Source: Cellulomonas sp. ES6 (lineage in GTDB: Bacteria > Actinomycetota > Actinomycetes > Actinomycetales > Cellulomonadaceae). Taken from it: a DNA stretch of 64,000 nucleotides. The position numbers were made by a program, and so were the translations under genes. The notes beneath the pieces are model-generated. The model worked only from the letters and a program-made list of their open reading frames with translations. It was not told where the DNA came from and did not search any database. Shown one piece after another: positions 48,629 through 59,669 of the stretch. Numbering within the stretch: the first letter of the stretch is position 1; every line of letters begins with the position of its first letter. The stretch lies in assembly GCF_030053835.1 (NCBI RefSeq), contig NZ_CP125655.1:372001-436000 (forward strand), written 5' to 3'.

Positions 48629-49786
48629 TCAGCGCTCGACCGGCCCCAGCCACGCGGTGGCCACGGTCGCGTGCGCCGACTCGTCGTCGGAGGGGTGGAA
48701 CATCCCGGCGAGCACGTCGCGGTACAGCCGCCCGAGCTCGTCGCCGCTGACGTACGTGCCGCCGCCGGACACCCGCACCGCCCGGTCCACGACCTCGCGG
48801 GCCGTCTCCGTCGCCCGGACCTTGAGGCCGACGACCTTGGCGAACCACAGCGAGCCGTGGTCCACCCGCTCGTCGACGTCCCGGGCGAGCGCCCACACCT
48901 GCGGCTCGATGCCGTCCTGCGCGATGGCCGCGTCGGCGACGCGCCACCGGATGTCCGGGTCCTGCGCGTAGCTGCGACCGTCGTGCTTCATCGACGTCCG
49001 GCGGTGCGCCGCCGCGACGGCGAGCTCCAGCGCCCGCCGCCCGATGCCCGTGTACACGGCGGCCAGCAGGATCTCGAACACCGCGAACAGCGCGAACACG
49101 TACGGGTCCGCGCTCGGTCCCGGAGGGAGCGCGCGGACGACCCGGCCGGGAGCCGCGTACGCGCCGGCGAGCACCGTCGTGCAGGACTGCGTCGCCCGCA
49201 TCCCGAGGGTGTCCCAGTCGTCCCGGGTCTCGACGCCGCCGTCCTCGCGCGCCACGACCGCGTGCACCAGGCGCGGGCCCTCGGGGTGGGCCTCGTCCAG
49301 CCCGAACGTGGCGAGCCGGGTCCACACCGGCGCCAGGGACGTGAAGATCTTCGTCCCGGTGAACCGGTAGCCGCCGTCCGGCTGGCGCTCCGCGCGGGTC
49401 CGCGAGCCGAACATCACCAGGTCGTTGCCGGCCTCCGAGTTCCCGAACGCGAACACCTCCCCCGCCGCGGCCTCGCGCAGCACGAACGCGAGCGAGTCGT
49501 CGCCGCGGTCGGCGAGCACCTTCGCCATGCCGGTGACCACCAGGTGCATGTTCACGGCGAGGGCGGTCGCCGGCGCGGCCGCCGCGAGACGGGTCTGCTC
49601 CCGGGCGACCTCCTCGAGGGTCAGGCCGGCGCCGCCGAGCCGCTCGGGGACGAACGCCGCGAGGTACCCGGCCGCGCGGAGCTCGGCGAGGTCCTCGTGC
49701 GGGAACGTGTTCTGGCGGTCGTGGACCGGGGCGCGCTCGGCCACCCCGGCGAGCAGCGCGTCCGTCAGCAGGCTGCGCGCGACCAT
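48629..49786 (-). CDS. Acyl-CoA dehydrogenase-like flavoprotein
   Basis: The 385-residue protein has the N-terminal alpha domain, a middle beta domain with F-A-F-G-N-S-E-A-G-N-D-L near residue 118 and G-G-Y-R-F-T-G-T-K-I-F-T-S near residue 145, and a C-terminal helical domain with R-V-S-G-G-G-T-Y near residue 343. The substrate is not predictable. Relatives include desulfurisation monooxygenases and true acyl-CoA dehydrogenases. ATG 49784-49786 is chosen; it is divergent from the YciI-like gene. Confidence 0.85.
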   Translation of the reverse strand: MVARSLLTDALLAGVAERAPVHDRQNTFPHEDLAELRAAGYLAAFVPERLGGAGLTLEEVAREQTRLAAAAPATALAVNMHLVVTGMAKVLADRGDDSLAFVLREAAAGEVFAFGNSEAGNDLVMFGSRTRAERQPDGGYRFTGTKIFTSLAPVWTRLATFGLDEAHPEGPRLVHAVVAREDGGVETRDDWDTLGMRATQSCTTVLAGAYAAPGRVVRALPPGPSADPYVFALFAVFEILLAAVYTGIGRRALELAVAAAHRRTSMKHDGRSYAQDPDIRWRVADAAIAQDGIEPQVWALARDVDERVDHGSLWFAKVVGLKVRATETAREVVDRAVRVSGGGTYVSGDELGRLYRDVLAGMFHPSDDESAHATVATAWLGPVER

Positions 49787-49912
49787 CACGCACCACCCGC
49801 TCGCCGGCCGGGGACGTTCGGGACGGGGAGGCACCACGTGCGGCTCATGGCCCCACTGTGGCACGGCCGCGCCGCGGGGTGGACGCCGGTCCCGGACCGT
49901 GGGGCGCTCGGG

Positions 49913-49918
49913 CAGGAT
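49913..49918 (+). promoter_or_regulatory. Putative leaderless -10-like CAGGAT of the YciI-like gene
   Basis: CAGGAT ends 6 nt before ATG 49925. The same hexamer precedes whiA at a 7-nt spacing. Confidence 0.35.
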
Positions 49919-49924
49919 GGCCCC

Positions 49925-50221
49925 ATGACCGTCTTCGCCGTCCGGTACACCTACGACTCGCGCACCGACGTCCAGGACGAGGTGCGTCCGCGGCACCGCG
50001 GCTACCTCCAGCAGGTCGCGGACCGCGGGGAGCTGCTCGGCTCCGGCCCGTTCACGGACGGCGCGCCGGGGGCGCTGCTCGTGCTCCGCGTCGCCGACCG
50101 CGCCGCGCTGGACGCCGTGCTCGCCGACGACCCGTTCGCGGCGGCCGGCGTGATCGCCGACGTGGAGGTCCGGGTGTGGAACCCGGTCATCGGGCCGTGG
50201 GCGGCCGGCCTGGCGGGCTGA
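49925..50221 (+). CDS. YciI-like dimeric ferredoxin-like protein
   Basis: The 98-residue protein opens M-T-V-F-A-V-R-Y-T-Y and has R-P-R-H-R-G-Y-L-Q near residue 21 with His and S-G-P-F near residue 40, as in YciI/YCII-related proteins. The D-D-P-F-A-A-A-G segment near residue 68 is typical. The family function is poorly defined. It is divergent from the acyl-CoA dehydrogenase gene and convergent with the TerC operon. Confidence 0.88.
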   Translation: MTVFAVRYTYDSRTDVQDEVRPRHRGYLQQVADRGELLGSGPFTDGAPGALLVLRVADRAALDAVLADDPFAAAGVIADVEVRVWNPVIGPWAAGLAG

Positions 50222-50261
50222 GCACCTCCCCGGGCGCGGGCCGCCGCGGCGGGCCGCCGGG

Positions 50262-51266
50262 TCAGTCCGCCCGGACGGCCTCGCGCCGCTCGTCCCGCCG
50301 GGAGGCCGCGATGCTCGTCACGGCCGTCACCCCGAGCGTCACCACGATGACCGCCAGCGAGACCCACGTCGGCAGCTCGGGCGCCCACGGCACCGGCTCC
50401 CCGCCGTTCACGAACGGCAGCGCGTTCTCGTGCAGCGCCTGGAGCACCAGCTTCACGCCGATGAACCCGAGCAGCACCCCCAGGCCGATGTTGAGGTACC
50501 GCAGCCGGGTGAGCAGCCCGCCGAGCAGGAAGTAGAGCTGGCGCAGCCCCATGAGGGCGAACACGTTCGCCATGAGCACCAGGTACGGCTCCTGCGTGAG
50601 GCCGAACACCGCCGGGATCGAGTCGAAGGCGAACAGCAGGTCGGTCGCGCCGATCGCCACGAGCACCAGGAGCATCGGCGTGACGTGCCGGCGGCCGTCG
50701 ACCTTCGCCGTGAGCCGCACGCCGTGGTACTCGCTGCTCGTCGGGAGGACGCGCTGCACGAGGCGCACGAGCGCCGGCGGCCGGTAGTCCTCCGCCTCCT
50801 CCTCGTCGCCCACGCCCTCCCGGGCGACCTTGACGGCCGTCCACACCAGGAACGCCCCGAACAGGTAGAACACCCACGAGAACGACGCGATGGCCGCCGC
50901 CCCGATGCCGATGAAGATCCCCCGGAACACCAGGGCGAGGATGATCCCGACGAGCAGCGCGGTCTGCTGGTACTGCCGGGGCACGGCGAACCGGGACATG
51001 ATCAGCAGGAACACGAACAGGTTGTCGACCGACAGCGAGTACTCCGTCAGCCACCCGGCGACGAACTCCCCGGCGGGGTCGGCGCCCCACACGGCCCACA
51101 CGAGGACGGCGAACGCCACCGCCAGCCCCACGTACACCCCGAGGTAGCGCAGGCACTCGGCCGTGGACGGGATGTGCGGCCGCCGGCCCACCACCGCGAC
51201 GTCCACGATCAGGACGGCGGCGGCGAGGCCGAGCGACACGCACCAGACGAGCGGCGAGACGTCCAA
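50262..51266 (-). CDS. TerC-family membrane protein (second gene)
   Basis: The 334-residue protein has about nine membrane helices and the TerC signature acidic pair, S-V-D-N-L-F-V-F near residue 79 and F-A-F-D-S-I-P-A-V-F-G near residue 212. TerC/Alx/MeeF proteins export Mn2+ or help load exported metalloproteins. Its start appears to be TTG 51264-51266, 4 nt after the stop of the first TerC gene. It is closely related in layout to the first copy, so the pair may be a duplication, and it shares the leader. Confidence 0.88.
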   Translation of the reverse strand: MDVSPLVWCVSLGLAAAVLIVDVAVVGRRPHIPSTAECLRYLGVYVGLAVAFAVLVWAVWGADPAGEFVAGWLTEYSLSVDNLFVFLLIMSRFAVPRQYQQTALLVGIILALVFRGIFIGIGAAAIASFSWVFYLFGAFLVWTAVKVAREGVGDEEEAEDYRPPALVRLVQRVLPTSSEYHGVRLTAKVDGRRHVTPMLLVLVAIGATDLLFAFDSIPAVFGLTQEPYLVLMANVFALMGLRQLYFLLGGLLTRLRYLNIGLGVLLGFIGVKLVLQALHENALPFVNGGEPVPWAPELPTWVSLAVIVVTLGVTAVTSIAASRRDERREAVRAD

Positions 51267-51270
51267 CGGG

Positions 51271-52311
51271 TCAGTGCTCCTTGCTGGCGGGCTCCTGCGC
51301 GGCGGTCACGGCGGCCGGCGCGGCGTCGCGGTCGCGCCGGGTCTTGGCGAGGCTCGCGATCGTGGCGACGGTGAGCGTACCGAGGATCACGAGCAGCGAG
51401 AGCCACGTGGGGATCTCGGGGGCCCAGTCGATGTGCTCGCCGCCGTTGATGAAGGGCAGCTCGTTGACGTGCATCGCGTGCAGCACGAGCTTCACGCCGA
51501 TGAACGCCAGGATGAACGCGAGGCCCTTGTTGAGGTACACGAGGCGCTCGAGCAGGCCGCCGATGAGGAAGTACAGCTGCCGCAGGCCCAGCAGCGCGAA
51601 CGCGTTGGCCGTGAACACGATGTACGGCTCCTGCGTGAGGCCGTAGATCGCGGGGATCGAGTCGAGCGCGAACAGCACGTCGGTGGCGCCGATCGCGACC
51701 ATGACGAGCAGCATCGGGGTGATGAGGCGCTTGCCGTCGATGCGCGTGGTCAGCCGGTCGCCGTGGTACTCCTCGGTGGTCGGCAGGACCCGCTTGAGCA
51801 GCGTGACCGCCAGGCCGTCCTTGCGCTCGCCGGCGTGGGACAGCTCGTCCTCGTCGTGCTTCTCCCGGGCGAGCTTGATGCCGGTGTAGACCAGGAACGC
51901 GCCGAACAGGTAGAAGACCCAGGACCACTGCTCGATCGCGGCGGCACCCACGAGGATGAAGACGGTGCGCAGCACGAGCGCGATCGCGACGCCCACCAGC
52001 AGCACCTTCTGCTGGAACTCCCGCGGCACCGCGAACTTCGTCATGATGATGAGGAAGACGAAGAGGTTGTCGACCGAGAGGCTCTTCTCGGTCACGTACC
52101 CGGCGAAGTACTCGGTGCCGTGGTCCCAGCCCCACACGATGCCGAGCCCGATGCCGAACACGATCGCCAGCACGATGTAGACCGTCGACCACGTCGCGGC
52201 CTCACGGAACGACGGCGCGTGCGGCGTGCGGACGTGCGCGAAGAAGTCGAACACGAGCATCCCGACGATCGCGACACCTGTCGCGATCCAGACCCACAGG
52301 TCCACGGACAT
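51271..52311 (-). CDS. TerC-family membrane protein (first gene, riboswitch-controlled)
   Basis: The 346-residue protein has about nine membrane helices with S-V-D-N-L-F-V-F near residue 79 and F-A-L-D-S-I-P-A-I-Y-G near residue 211, the metal-binding acidic residues of the family. Mn2+ export is the best guess, based on the yybP-ykoY-type leader. ATG 52309-52311 has GGAGG about 8 nt upstream, and that GGAGG is part of a hairpin. It is the first gene of a two-gene operon. Confidence 0.92.
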   Translation of the reverse strand: MSVDLWVWIATGVAIVGMLVFDFFAHVRTPHAPSFREAATWSTVYIVLAIVFGIGLGIVWGWDHGTEYFAGYVTEKSLSVDNLFVFLIIMTKFAVPREFQQKVLLVGVAIALVLRTVFILVGAAAIEQWSWVFYLFGAFLVYTGIKLAREKHDEDELSHAGERKDGLAVTLLKRVLPTTEEYHGDRLTTRIDGKRLITPMLLVMVAIGATDVLFALDSIPAIYGLTQEPYIVFTANAFALLGLRQLYFLIGGLLERLVYLNKGLAFILAFIGVKLVLHAMHVNELPFINGGEHIDWAPEIPTWLSLLVILGTLTVATIASLAKTRRDRDAAPAAVTAAQEPASKEH

Positions 52312-52318
52312 GGATCAC

Positions 52319-52348
52319 CCTCCGGTACAGACGACTGAGTACCGGAGG
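52319..52348 (-). promoter_or_regulatory. Shine-Dalgarno-sequestering hairpin of TerC leader
   Basis: Arms at 52339-52348 (CCTCCGGTAC on the minus strand) and 52319-52328 (GTACCGGAGG) pair perfectly over 10 bp. The second arm holds the GGAGG ribosome-binding site. The first arm starts inside the conserved GAGACC segment of the aptamer, so the two folds should exclude each other. Confidence 0.7.
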
Positions 52349-52445
52349 TCTCTCCCACCCGGTGCTGACCGGGCCGACGGCCCCGGGCCGGCTACGGAGG
52401 CGACCGTGATGACGGGGGCGTCGTGTCGGGATACTCCCCTCCACT
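52319..52445 (-). ncRNA. yybP-ykoY-type (manganese) riboswitch upstream of TerC genes
   Basis: The leader on the minus strand carries the hallmark 5' segment GGGGAGTAT (52431-52439) and the 3' segment GAGACC (52347-52352), with GC-rich helices between. These are the two conserved ends of the yybP-ykoY class, which senses Mn2+ and often controls TerC-family genes. The 3' segment overlaps a hairpin arm that masks the ribosome-binding site. When Mn2+ is bound the ribosome-binding site should be free, which predicts an on-switch at the level of translation. Confidence 0.75.
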
Positions 52446-52505
52446 GCGTGCGCCAGCATAGGTCATCAGTCCCACACGCACAGCACGGGACGGGGGTGCG
52501 GCGCG

Positions 52506-52955
52506 TCACGCCACGCAGAACTCGTTCCCCTCGGGGTCCGCCATGACCACCCACGCGCCCTCGCGCGGGTCGTCGACCTCGCGCAGCACCATCCCGCCGG
52601 CGGCCACCAGCGCCTCCGCGTGCTGCCGCGCCGCGGCGAGCTTCGCCGCCCGGTCCTGCCGGTCCACGCCCTGCGCGTCGGACCAGCGCACGTCCAGGTG
52701 CACGCGGTTCTTGACGACCTTGTCCTCCGGGACCTTCTGGAAGAACACCCGGGGGCCGGCCCCGGCGGGGTCGACGATCGCGTAGGCGGGGTCCCGGTCG
52801 TCGTCCGGGCCGATCCCCCACGCGTCCATCGCCTCGTCCCAGCTCGCGAACGGCGGCGGGGGCGGCTCCTCGACGTAGTCGAGCGCGGCGATCCAGAACC
52901 GGCCGAGCGCGCTGGGGTGGTGGCAGTCGATCACGACCTGGACCTGCAGGGACAT
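52506..52955 (-). CDS. Single-domain VOC-superfamily protein
   Basis: The 149-residue protein has V-V-I-D-C-H-H-P near residue 7, F-W-I-A-A-L-D-Y-V near residue 20, V-H-L-D-V-R-W near residue 85, and a C-terminal M-A-D-P-E-G-N-E-F-C, as in the glyoxalase-like domain. A metal site is plausible but the substrate is unknown. ATG 52953-52955 is chosen. It lies 37 nt downstream of uvrB on the same strand. Confidence 0.88.
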   Translation of the reverse strand: MSLQVQVVIDCHHPSALGRFWIAALDYVEEPPPPPFASWDEAMDAWGIGPDDDRDPAYAIVDPAGAGPRVFFQKVPEDKVVKNRVHLDVRWSDAQGVDRQDRAAKLAAARQHAEALVAAGGMVLREVDDPREGAWVVMADPEGNEFCVA

Positions 52956-52992
52956 GGCGGCCTCCGAGGACGGGCGGGTGGGGCGGACGGGG

Positions 52993-55098
<2,106 letters not shown>

Positions 55099-55104
55099 GC
55101 GTCC

Positions 55105-55110
55105 ACCGTA
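55105..55110 (-). promoter_or_regulatory. Leaderless -10 TACGGT of uvrB
   Basis: TACGGT on the minus strand is followed by 6 nt and then ATG 55098. Confidence 0.6.
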
Positions 55111-55127
55111 CGTCCGGGGTCCGACAC

Positions 55128-55145
55128 GCGCCCCGGCCGGGGCGC
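55128..55145. terminator. 18-bp perfect palindrome between pcp and uvrB
   Basis: GCGCCCCGG followed directly by CCGGGGCGC is a perfect 18-bp palindrome at 55128-55145. It lies between the pcp stop (55202) and the uvrB promoter and could end the pcp transcript, or be a protein site near uvrB. Confidence 0.5.
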
Positions 55146-55201
55146 CGGGTTCGCGCAGGGCGTGCGGTCGCGACGCACCCCGCGCGGCCGCGCCGGACGG
55201 C

Positions 55202-55858
55202 TCAGGCCAGCGTGCCCGCCGCGATCGGGACGTCCTGCGTCGTCCGCAGCGCGGCCCGCACCACGGCCCCGAGGCCCGTCGCGGCGCTGCCCGCGTCGAG
55301 CGACGCGCTCCCGGCGGGCACCTGCTCGGGCAGCCGCGGCACGTGCACGAAGCCGCCGCGCGCCCCGGGCACCCGGCCCCCGGCGAGCTGGTCGGCCAGC
55401 GCGTACGCGACCGTGTTGCACACGTACGTCCCCGCGGTGTTCGACACCTCGCCCGGCACCCCGGCCTCCAGCACCGCCGCGAGGCACGCCTTCACCGGCA
55501 GCGACGACAGGTGCGCGACCGGCCCGCCGGGCACGACCGGCACGTCCACCGGCTGGTCGCCGTCCTCGTCGGGGATCCGCGCGTCCTGCACGTTGACGGC
55601 GACGCGCTCCACCCCGACGGCCGACCGCCCGCCGGCCTCCCCCACGCACACGACGAGGTCCGGCCGGACCTGCGCGAGCAGCTCGGCGAGCCGCCGCGGC
55701 GCCCGGGCGAACGACACCGGCAGCAGCGCCGTGACGAGCACGGCCCCCTCGTCGGTCTCGGACCAGCCGCCCGCGACCGCGCGGACCGCCGCCCAGGACG
55801 CGTTCACCGGCTGTCCCTCGAAGGGCTCGAACCCGGTCAGCAGGACCGTCGCGGTCAC
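55202..55858 (-). CDS. pcp: Pyroglutamyl-peptidase I
   Basis: Pcp removes N-terminal pyroglutamate. The 218-residue protein opens [13 protein letters not shown], with catalytic triad candidates Glu in C-V-G-E-A-G-G-R-S near residue 74, Cys in G-T-Y-V-C-N-T-V near residue 144, and His in [10 protein letters not shown] near residue 170. GTG 55856-55858 overlaps the coaE stop as GTGA. Confidence 0.94.
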   Translation of the reverse strand: MTATVLLTGFEPFEGQPVNASWAAVRAVAGGWSETDEGAVLVTALLPVSFARAPRRLAELLAQVRPDLVVCVGEAGGRSAVGVERVAVNVQDARIPDEDGDQPVDVPVVPGGPVAHLSSLPVKACLAAVLEAGVPGEVSNTAGTYVCNTVAYALADQLAGGRVPGARGGFVHVPRLPEQVPAGSASLDAGSAATGLGAVVRAALRTTQDVPIAAGTLA

Positions 55859-56484
55859 GGGGCGTCGACCTCGCGCTCGTCCCGGCGCTCCGCGGCGAGC
55901 CGGTCCCACAGGGCGTCGACCTGGGCCTCCAGGTCCGCCGGGGCGCCCGAGCCGTCGAGCACGACGTCCGCGGCGGCCTCGCGCTCGGCGTCCGTCGCCT
56001 GGGCGGCGATGCGCCGCTCGGCCTCCGCCCGGTCCATGCCCCGCGTCCGCACGAGCCGCTCCGCCCGCAGCAGCGCGGGCGCCTGCACGAGGACGACCAG
56101 GTGGAACGACCCCGCGTACCCCGACTCCACGAGCAGCGGGATGTCGTGCACGACCACGGCGCCGGCGTCCGCGGCGGCGGCCGCCGCCTCGCGCTCCGCC
56201 GCGAGCCGCCGCACCACGGGGTGCACGACGGCGTTGAGCCGCTCGCGGGCCTCCGGGTCGGCGAACACGACCGTCGCGAGGGCGGGGCGGTCGAGCGTGC
56301 CGTCCGGCGCCAGGACGCCGTCGCCGAAGGCCTCCACGACCTCGGCGAGGCCGGGCGTGCCCGGCGCCACCGCCTCCCGGGCCAGGACGTCGTAGTCGAT
56401 CACGACCGCCCCGCGCTGCTCGAGCCGCGTCGCGGCGACGGACTTGCCCGCGGCGATCCCTCCGGTCAGGCCGATGCGCTGCAT
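55855..56484 (-). CDS. coaE: Dephospho-CoA kinase
   Basis: CoaE phosphorylates dephospho-CoA, the last step of CoA synthesis. The 209-residue protein has P-loop T-G-G-I-A-A-G-K-S near residue 7, V-I-D-Y-D near residue 27, and H-D-I-P-L-L-V-E near residue 110. ATG 56484 has a -10-like CACGAT (56491-56496) ending 6 nt upstream. It is coupled to pcp. Confidence 0.95.
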   Translation of the reverse strand: MQRIGLTGGIAAGKSVAATRLEQRGAVVIDYDVLAREAVAPGTPGLAEVVEAFGDGVLAPDGTLDRPALATVVFADPEARERLNAVVHPVVRRLAAEREAAAAAADAGAVVVHDIPLLVESGYAGSFHLVVLVQAPALLRAERLVRTRGMDRAEAERRIAAQATDAEREAAADVVLDGSGAPADLEAQVDALWDRLAAERRDEREVDAP

Positions 56485-56490
56485 GACCCC

Positions 56491-56496
56491 ATCGTG
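56491..56496 (-). promoter_or_regulatory. Putative leaderless -10-like CACGAT of coaE
   Basis: CACGAT on the minus strand differs from TANNNT at the first base and ends 6 nt before ATG 56484. Confidence 0.3.
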
Positions 56497-56554
56497 CCGT
56501 GCCGCGACGCCTCGCCGCACCCGGGGTCGGCCCCGGCGTCCGGGCGGCCGGGCG

Positions 56555-57325
56555 TCAGCGGACCTCGAAGCCCCGCTCCCGCAGGTGCGCCTTGACCGCG
56601 CCGACCGTCAGCGTGCCGAAGTGGAACACGCTGGCCGCGAGGACGGCGTCGGCGCCCGTCGCGGCCGCCTCCGCGAAGTGCTCGACGGTCCCCGCGCCGC
56701 CGCTGGCGATGAGCGGCACCCGCACCTCCCGCCGGACCGCCCGCAGCATCTCCAGGTCGAAGCCCGCGGTGGTGCCGTCGGCGTCCATCGAGTTGAGCAG
56801 GATCTCCCCGGCGCCCAGCTCCGCGGCCCGGGCGGCCCAGGCCACGGCGTCGATGCCCGTGCCGCGGCGCCCGCCGTGCGTGGTGACCTCGTACCCCGAG
56901 TCGGTGCGGACGTCCCCGGTCACGCGCCGCGCGTCCACCGAGAGCGTGAGCACCTGGGAGCCGAACCGCTCGGCGATCTCGGCGATCAGCTCCGGCCGCG
57001 CGATCGCCGCGGTGTTGACCCCCACCTTGTCGGCGCCGGCGCGCAGCAGCCGGTCGACGTCGTCCGCGGAGCGCACGCCGCCGCCGACGGTCAGCGGCAC
57101 GAACACCTGCTCGGCGGTGCGGCGCACCACGTCGTACGTCGTCTCGCGGTCCGAGGACGACGCGGACACGTCGAGGAACGTCACCTCGTCGGCGCCCTCG
57201 CGGTCGTACCGGCGGGCGAGCTCGACGGGGTCGCCCGCGTCCCGCAGGTTCTCGAAGTTGACGCCCTTGACCACCCGGCCGGCGTCGACGTCCAGGCACG
57301 GGACCACCCGCAGCGCGACGGACAC
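56555..57325 (-). CDS. hisF: Imidazole glycerol phosphate synthase subunit HisF
   Basis: HisF is the cyclase half of the enzyme that makes imidazole glycerol phosphate and AICAR; it pairs with HisH. The 256-residue TIM barrel has R-V-V-P-C-L-D-V-D with catalytic Asp near residue 12 and L-S-V-D-A-R near residue 131. No other his gene is in the window, so it is detached from its usual partners. GTG 57325 starts 4 nt after the FKBP stop codon (57329-57331). Confidence 0.96.
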   Translation of the reverse strand: MSVALRVVPCLDVDAGRVVKGVNFENLRDAGDPVELARRYDREGADEVTFLDVSASSSDRETTYDVVRRTAEQVFVPLTVGGGVRSADDVDRLLRAGADKVGVNTAAIARPELIAEIAERFGSQVLTLSVDARRVTGDVRTDSGYEVTTHGGRRGTGIDAVAWAARAAELGAGEILLNSMDADGTTAGFDLEMLRAVRREVRVPLIASGGAGTVEHFAEAAATGADAVLAASVFHFGTLTVGAVKAHLRERGFEVR

Positions 57326-57328
57326 GGC

Positions 57329-58222
57329 TCACTCCCCCCCGGTCGCGTCGTCGCCGGCGTCGTCGGACGCGGGCGCGCGGGTCGCGAGCAGGTCGATGAC
57401 GAAGACGATGGTCTGCCCGGCGAGCTCCTCGCTCTGCGTCGCGCCGAGCGCGTACGCCGGCGGCACGACGAGCATCACCTGGCTGCCGACGGTCTGCTCG
57501 ACCAGCGCCTCCGACCACGCCGGGACGTCGTCCAGCGAGAACGTCGAGGGGCTGCCCGTGGTCCACGTCGAGTCGAACGGCTCGCCGGTCGCCCAGACGA
57601 ACCCGGTGAACTGCACCGTCACGACGTCGCCCTCGGACACCTGGGGGCCGGTCCCGCGGAGCAGCGGCTGGACGACCAGGTCGGGCGGCGGCTCCGTCCC
57701 GGTCGGCGTGATCGACGGCGCGCCGTCGGCGTCGAGCTGCACGGCGGGGACACCCTCGCGCGGCTCGACGGGCTCGCCGTCCGCCCGCACCGGCAGGACG
57801 TCCAGCACGGTCACCGTCGGGTAGGACGAGGAGCCGGTGTCGGACGCGGGGCTGATCTGCAGCAGCCGCGCACCCACGCGCTGGCCGGACAGCGTGGCGT
57901 ACAGGTCCTTGCCGAGGTCCTCCTCGGTCAGGAGCCGCGGGGTGGGGCTGGAGCTGTAGGACTCCTTGACGAGCGTGGCGTCGGAGGCGTCCTCGAGCCA
58001 GAAGTCCAGCAGCACCGGGCGGCCGTCCTCGAGCTCCGGGCCCGTGCCCTCCCAGACCACCTCGTGCAGGGGCTCCGCGACCCGCAGCGGCGTCCGGTAG
58101 GTGACGGTCGGCGCCTGCCCGGCGTCACCGGACACGACCACCTCGGGGGGCTCGGGCTCCTGCGAGGCGCACCCCGCGAGCAGCAGTGCCGCAGCGGCGC
58201 ACGCGGCCACGAGACGTCGCAC
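57329..58222 (-). CDS. Secreted FKBP-type peptidyl-prolyl isomerase lipoprotein
   Basis: The 297-residue protein has a lipoprotein signal with lipobox L-L-A-G-C near residues 13-17, so it is anchored outside the membrane. A C-terminal FKBP domain (about 185-285) shows V-T-V-Q-F-T-G-F-V near residue 209, F-D-S-T near residue 224 and V-P-P-A-Y-A-L-G near residue 257. The middle (about 35-175) may be a second, degenerate FKBP-like domain. GTG 58220-58222 has GGAAGG about 8 nt upstream. It probably helps fold exported proteins. Confidence 0.92.
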   Translation of the reverse strand: MRRLVAACAAAALLLAGCASQEPEPPEVVVSGDAGQAPTVTYRTPLRVAEPLHEVVWEGTGPELEDGRPVLLDFWLEDASDATLVKESYSSSPTPRLLTEEDLGKDLYATLSGQRVGARLLQISPASDTGSSSYPTVTVLDVLPVRADGEPVEPREGVPAVQLDADGAPSITPTGTEPPPDLVVQPLLRGTGPQVSEGDVVTVQFTGFVWATGEPFDSTWTTGSPSTFSLDDVPAWSEALVEQTVGSQVMLVVPPAYALGATQSEELAGQTIVFVIDLLATRAPASDDAGDDATGGE

Positions 58223-58292
58223 GTCGTTCCTTCCCAGCGTCCTGCACGATCCGCCGCCCACTGTACGGGGCCGCGGACCGCCTCCCGGACGG

Positions 58293-59654
58293 TCACATCG
58301 ACTCGATGAGCCTCTCGACGCGGTCGTCGACGCTGCGGAACGGGTCCTTGCACAGGACGGTGCGCTGCGCCTGGTCGTTGAGCTTGAGGTGCACCCAGTC
58401 GACCGTGTAGTCCCGCCGGGCCTCCTGCGCGGCCTGCACGAACTCCCCGCGCAGCTTGGCGCGGGTGGTCTGCGGCGGCACCGAGGTCGCCTCGAACACC
58501 TCGACGTCCGTGGTGACGCGCTCGACCAGCCCGCGCTGCGCGAGCAGGTTGTACAGGCCCTCCGTGCGGGAGATGTCGTGGTACGCGAGGTCCATCCGCG
58601 CGACCCGGACGTCCGACAGGTCGAGGCCGTGCTTCGCCCGGTACCGCTCGATGAGGCGGTACTTGATGACCCAGTCCAGCTCCCGCTCCACCAGCGAGAG
58701 GTCCCCGGTGCGCAGCGCCCGCAGCCCGCGCTCCCACAGGTCGAGCACCTGCTTGACCTCGGGCGTCGGGTCGGACTCGGACGTCACCCAGTCCTGCACC
58801 CGGCCCAGGTACTCCTCCTGCAGGTCGACGGCGGTGACCGTCCGGCCGTTCGCGAGCGTCACCGGGTGCATGCCCGTGACGTCGTGGCTGATCTCCCGGA
58901 TCGCGCGGATCGGGTTCTCCAGCGTGAGGTCCCGCATCGGCAGGCCGGCCTCGACCAGGCGCAGCACCAGGTCGGTCGACCCCACCTTGAGCATCGTGGT
59001 CGTCTCGGACATCGAGGAGTCCCCGACGATGACGTGCAGCCGGCGGTAGTGCTCGGCGTCGGCGTGCGGCTCGTCGCGGGTGTTGATGATCGGCCGCGAC
59101 CTCGTGGTGGCCGACGACACGGACTCCCAGATGTGGTCCGCCCGCTGCGACAGGCAGAACACCGCGCCGCGCGGGGTGGTCAGGACCTTGCCCGCGCCCG
59201 TCAGGACCTGCCGGGTGATGAGGAACGGCACGAGCACGTCGGACAGCCGCGAGAAGTCGCCCTGCCGCCGCACCAGGTAGTTCTCGTGGCATCCGTAGGA
59301 GTTGCCCGCGGAGTCGGTGTTGTTCTTGAACAGGTGGATCCGGCCCGACAGGCCCTCGTGCTCCAGGCGCTGCTGCGCGTCGGCGACCAGCCCCTCGAGG
59401 ATCCGCTCCCCCGCCCGGTCGTGCGTGACCAGCTGGCGCCAGTCGTCGCACTCCGCCGTGGCGTACTCGGGGTGGGAGCCGACGTCGAGGTACAGCCGCG
59501 AGCCGTTGCGCAGGAACACGTTCGACGACCGGCCCCACGCCACGACCTTGCGGAACAGGTAGCGGGCGACCTCGTCGGCGGACAGGCCCCGCCCGTCGTC
59601 GGCGGCGCACGTCACGCCGTACTCGGTCTCCAGGCCGAAGATCCGTCGGTCCAC
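58293..59654 (-). CDS. pafA: Pup--protein ligase PafA
   Basis: PafA attaches Pup (C-terminal Glu form) to lysines of target proteins. The 453-residue protein opens [12 protein letters not shown] with the catalytic Glu/metal region, has H-P-E-Y near residue 61, [17 protein letters not shown] near residue 109, and N-T-R-D-E-P-H-A-D near residue 190. GTG 59652-59654 starts 15 nt after the prcA stop. It lacks the Dop loop. Confidence 0.96.
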   Translation of the reverse strand: MDRRIFGLETEYGVTCAADDGRGLSADEVARYLFRKVVAWGRSSNVFLRNGSRLYLDVGSHPEYATAECDDWRQLVTHDRAGERILEGLVADAQQRLEHEGLSGRIHLFKNNTDSAGNSYGCHENYLVRRQGDFSRLSDVLVPFLITRQVLTGAGKVLTTPRGAVFCLSQRADHIWESVSSATTRSRPIINTRDEPHADAEHYRRLHVIVGDSSMSETTTMLKVGSTDLVLRLVEAGLPMRDLTLENPIRAIREISHDVTGMHPVTLANGRTVTAVDLQEEYLGRVQDWVTSESDPTPEVKQVLDLWERGLRALRTGDLSLVERELDWVIKYRLIERYRAKHGLDLSDVRVARMDLAYHDISRTEGLYNLLAQRGLVERVTTDVEVFEATSVPPQTTRAKLRGEFVQAAQEARRDYTVDWVHLKLNDQAQRTVLCKDPFRSVDDRVERLIESM

Positions 59655-59669
59655 GTTCGCCTCCCGGCC

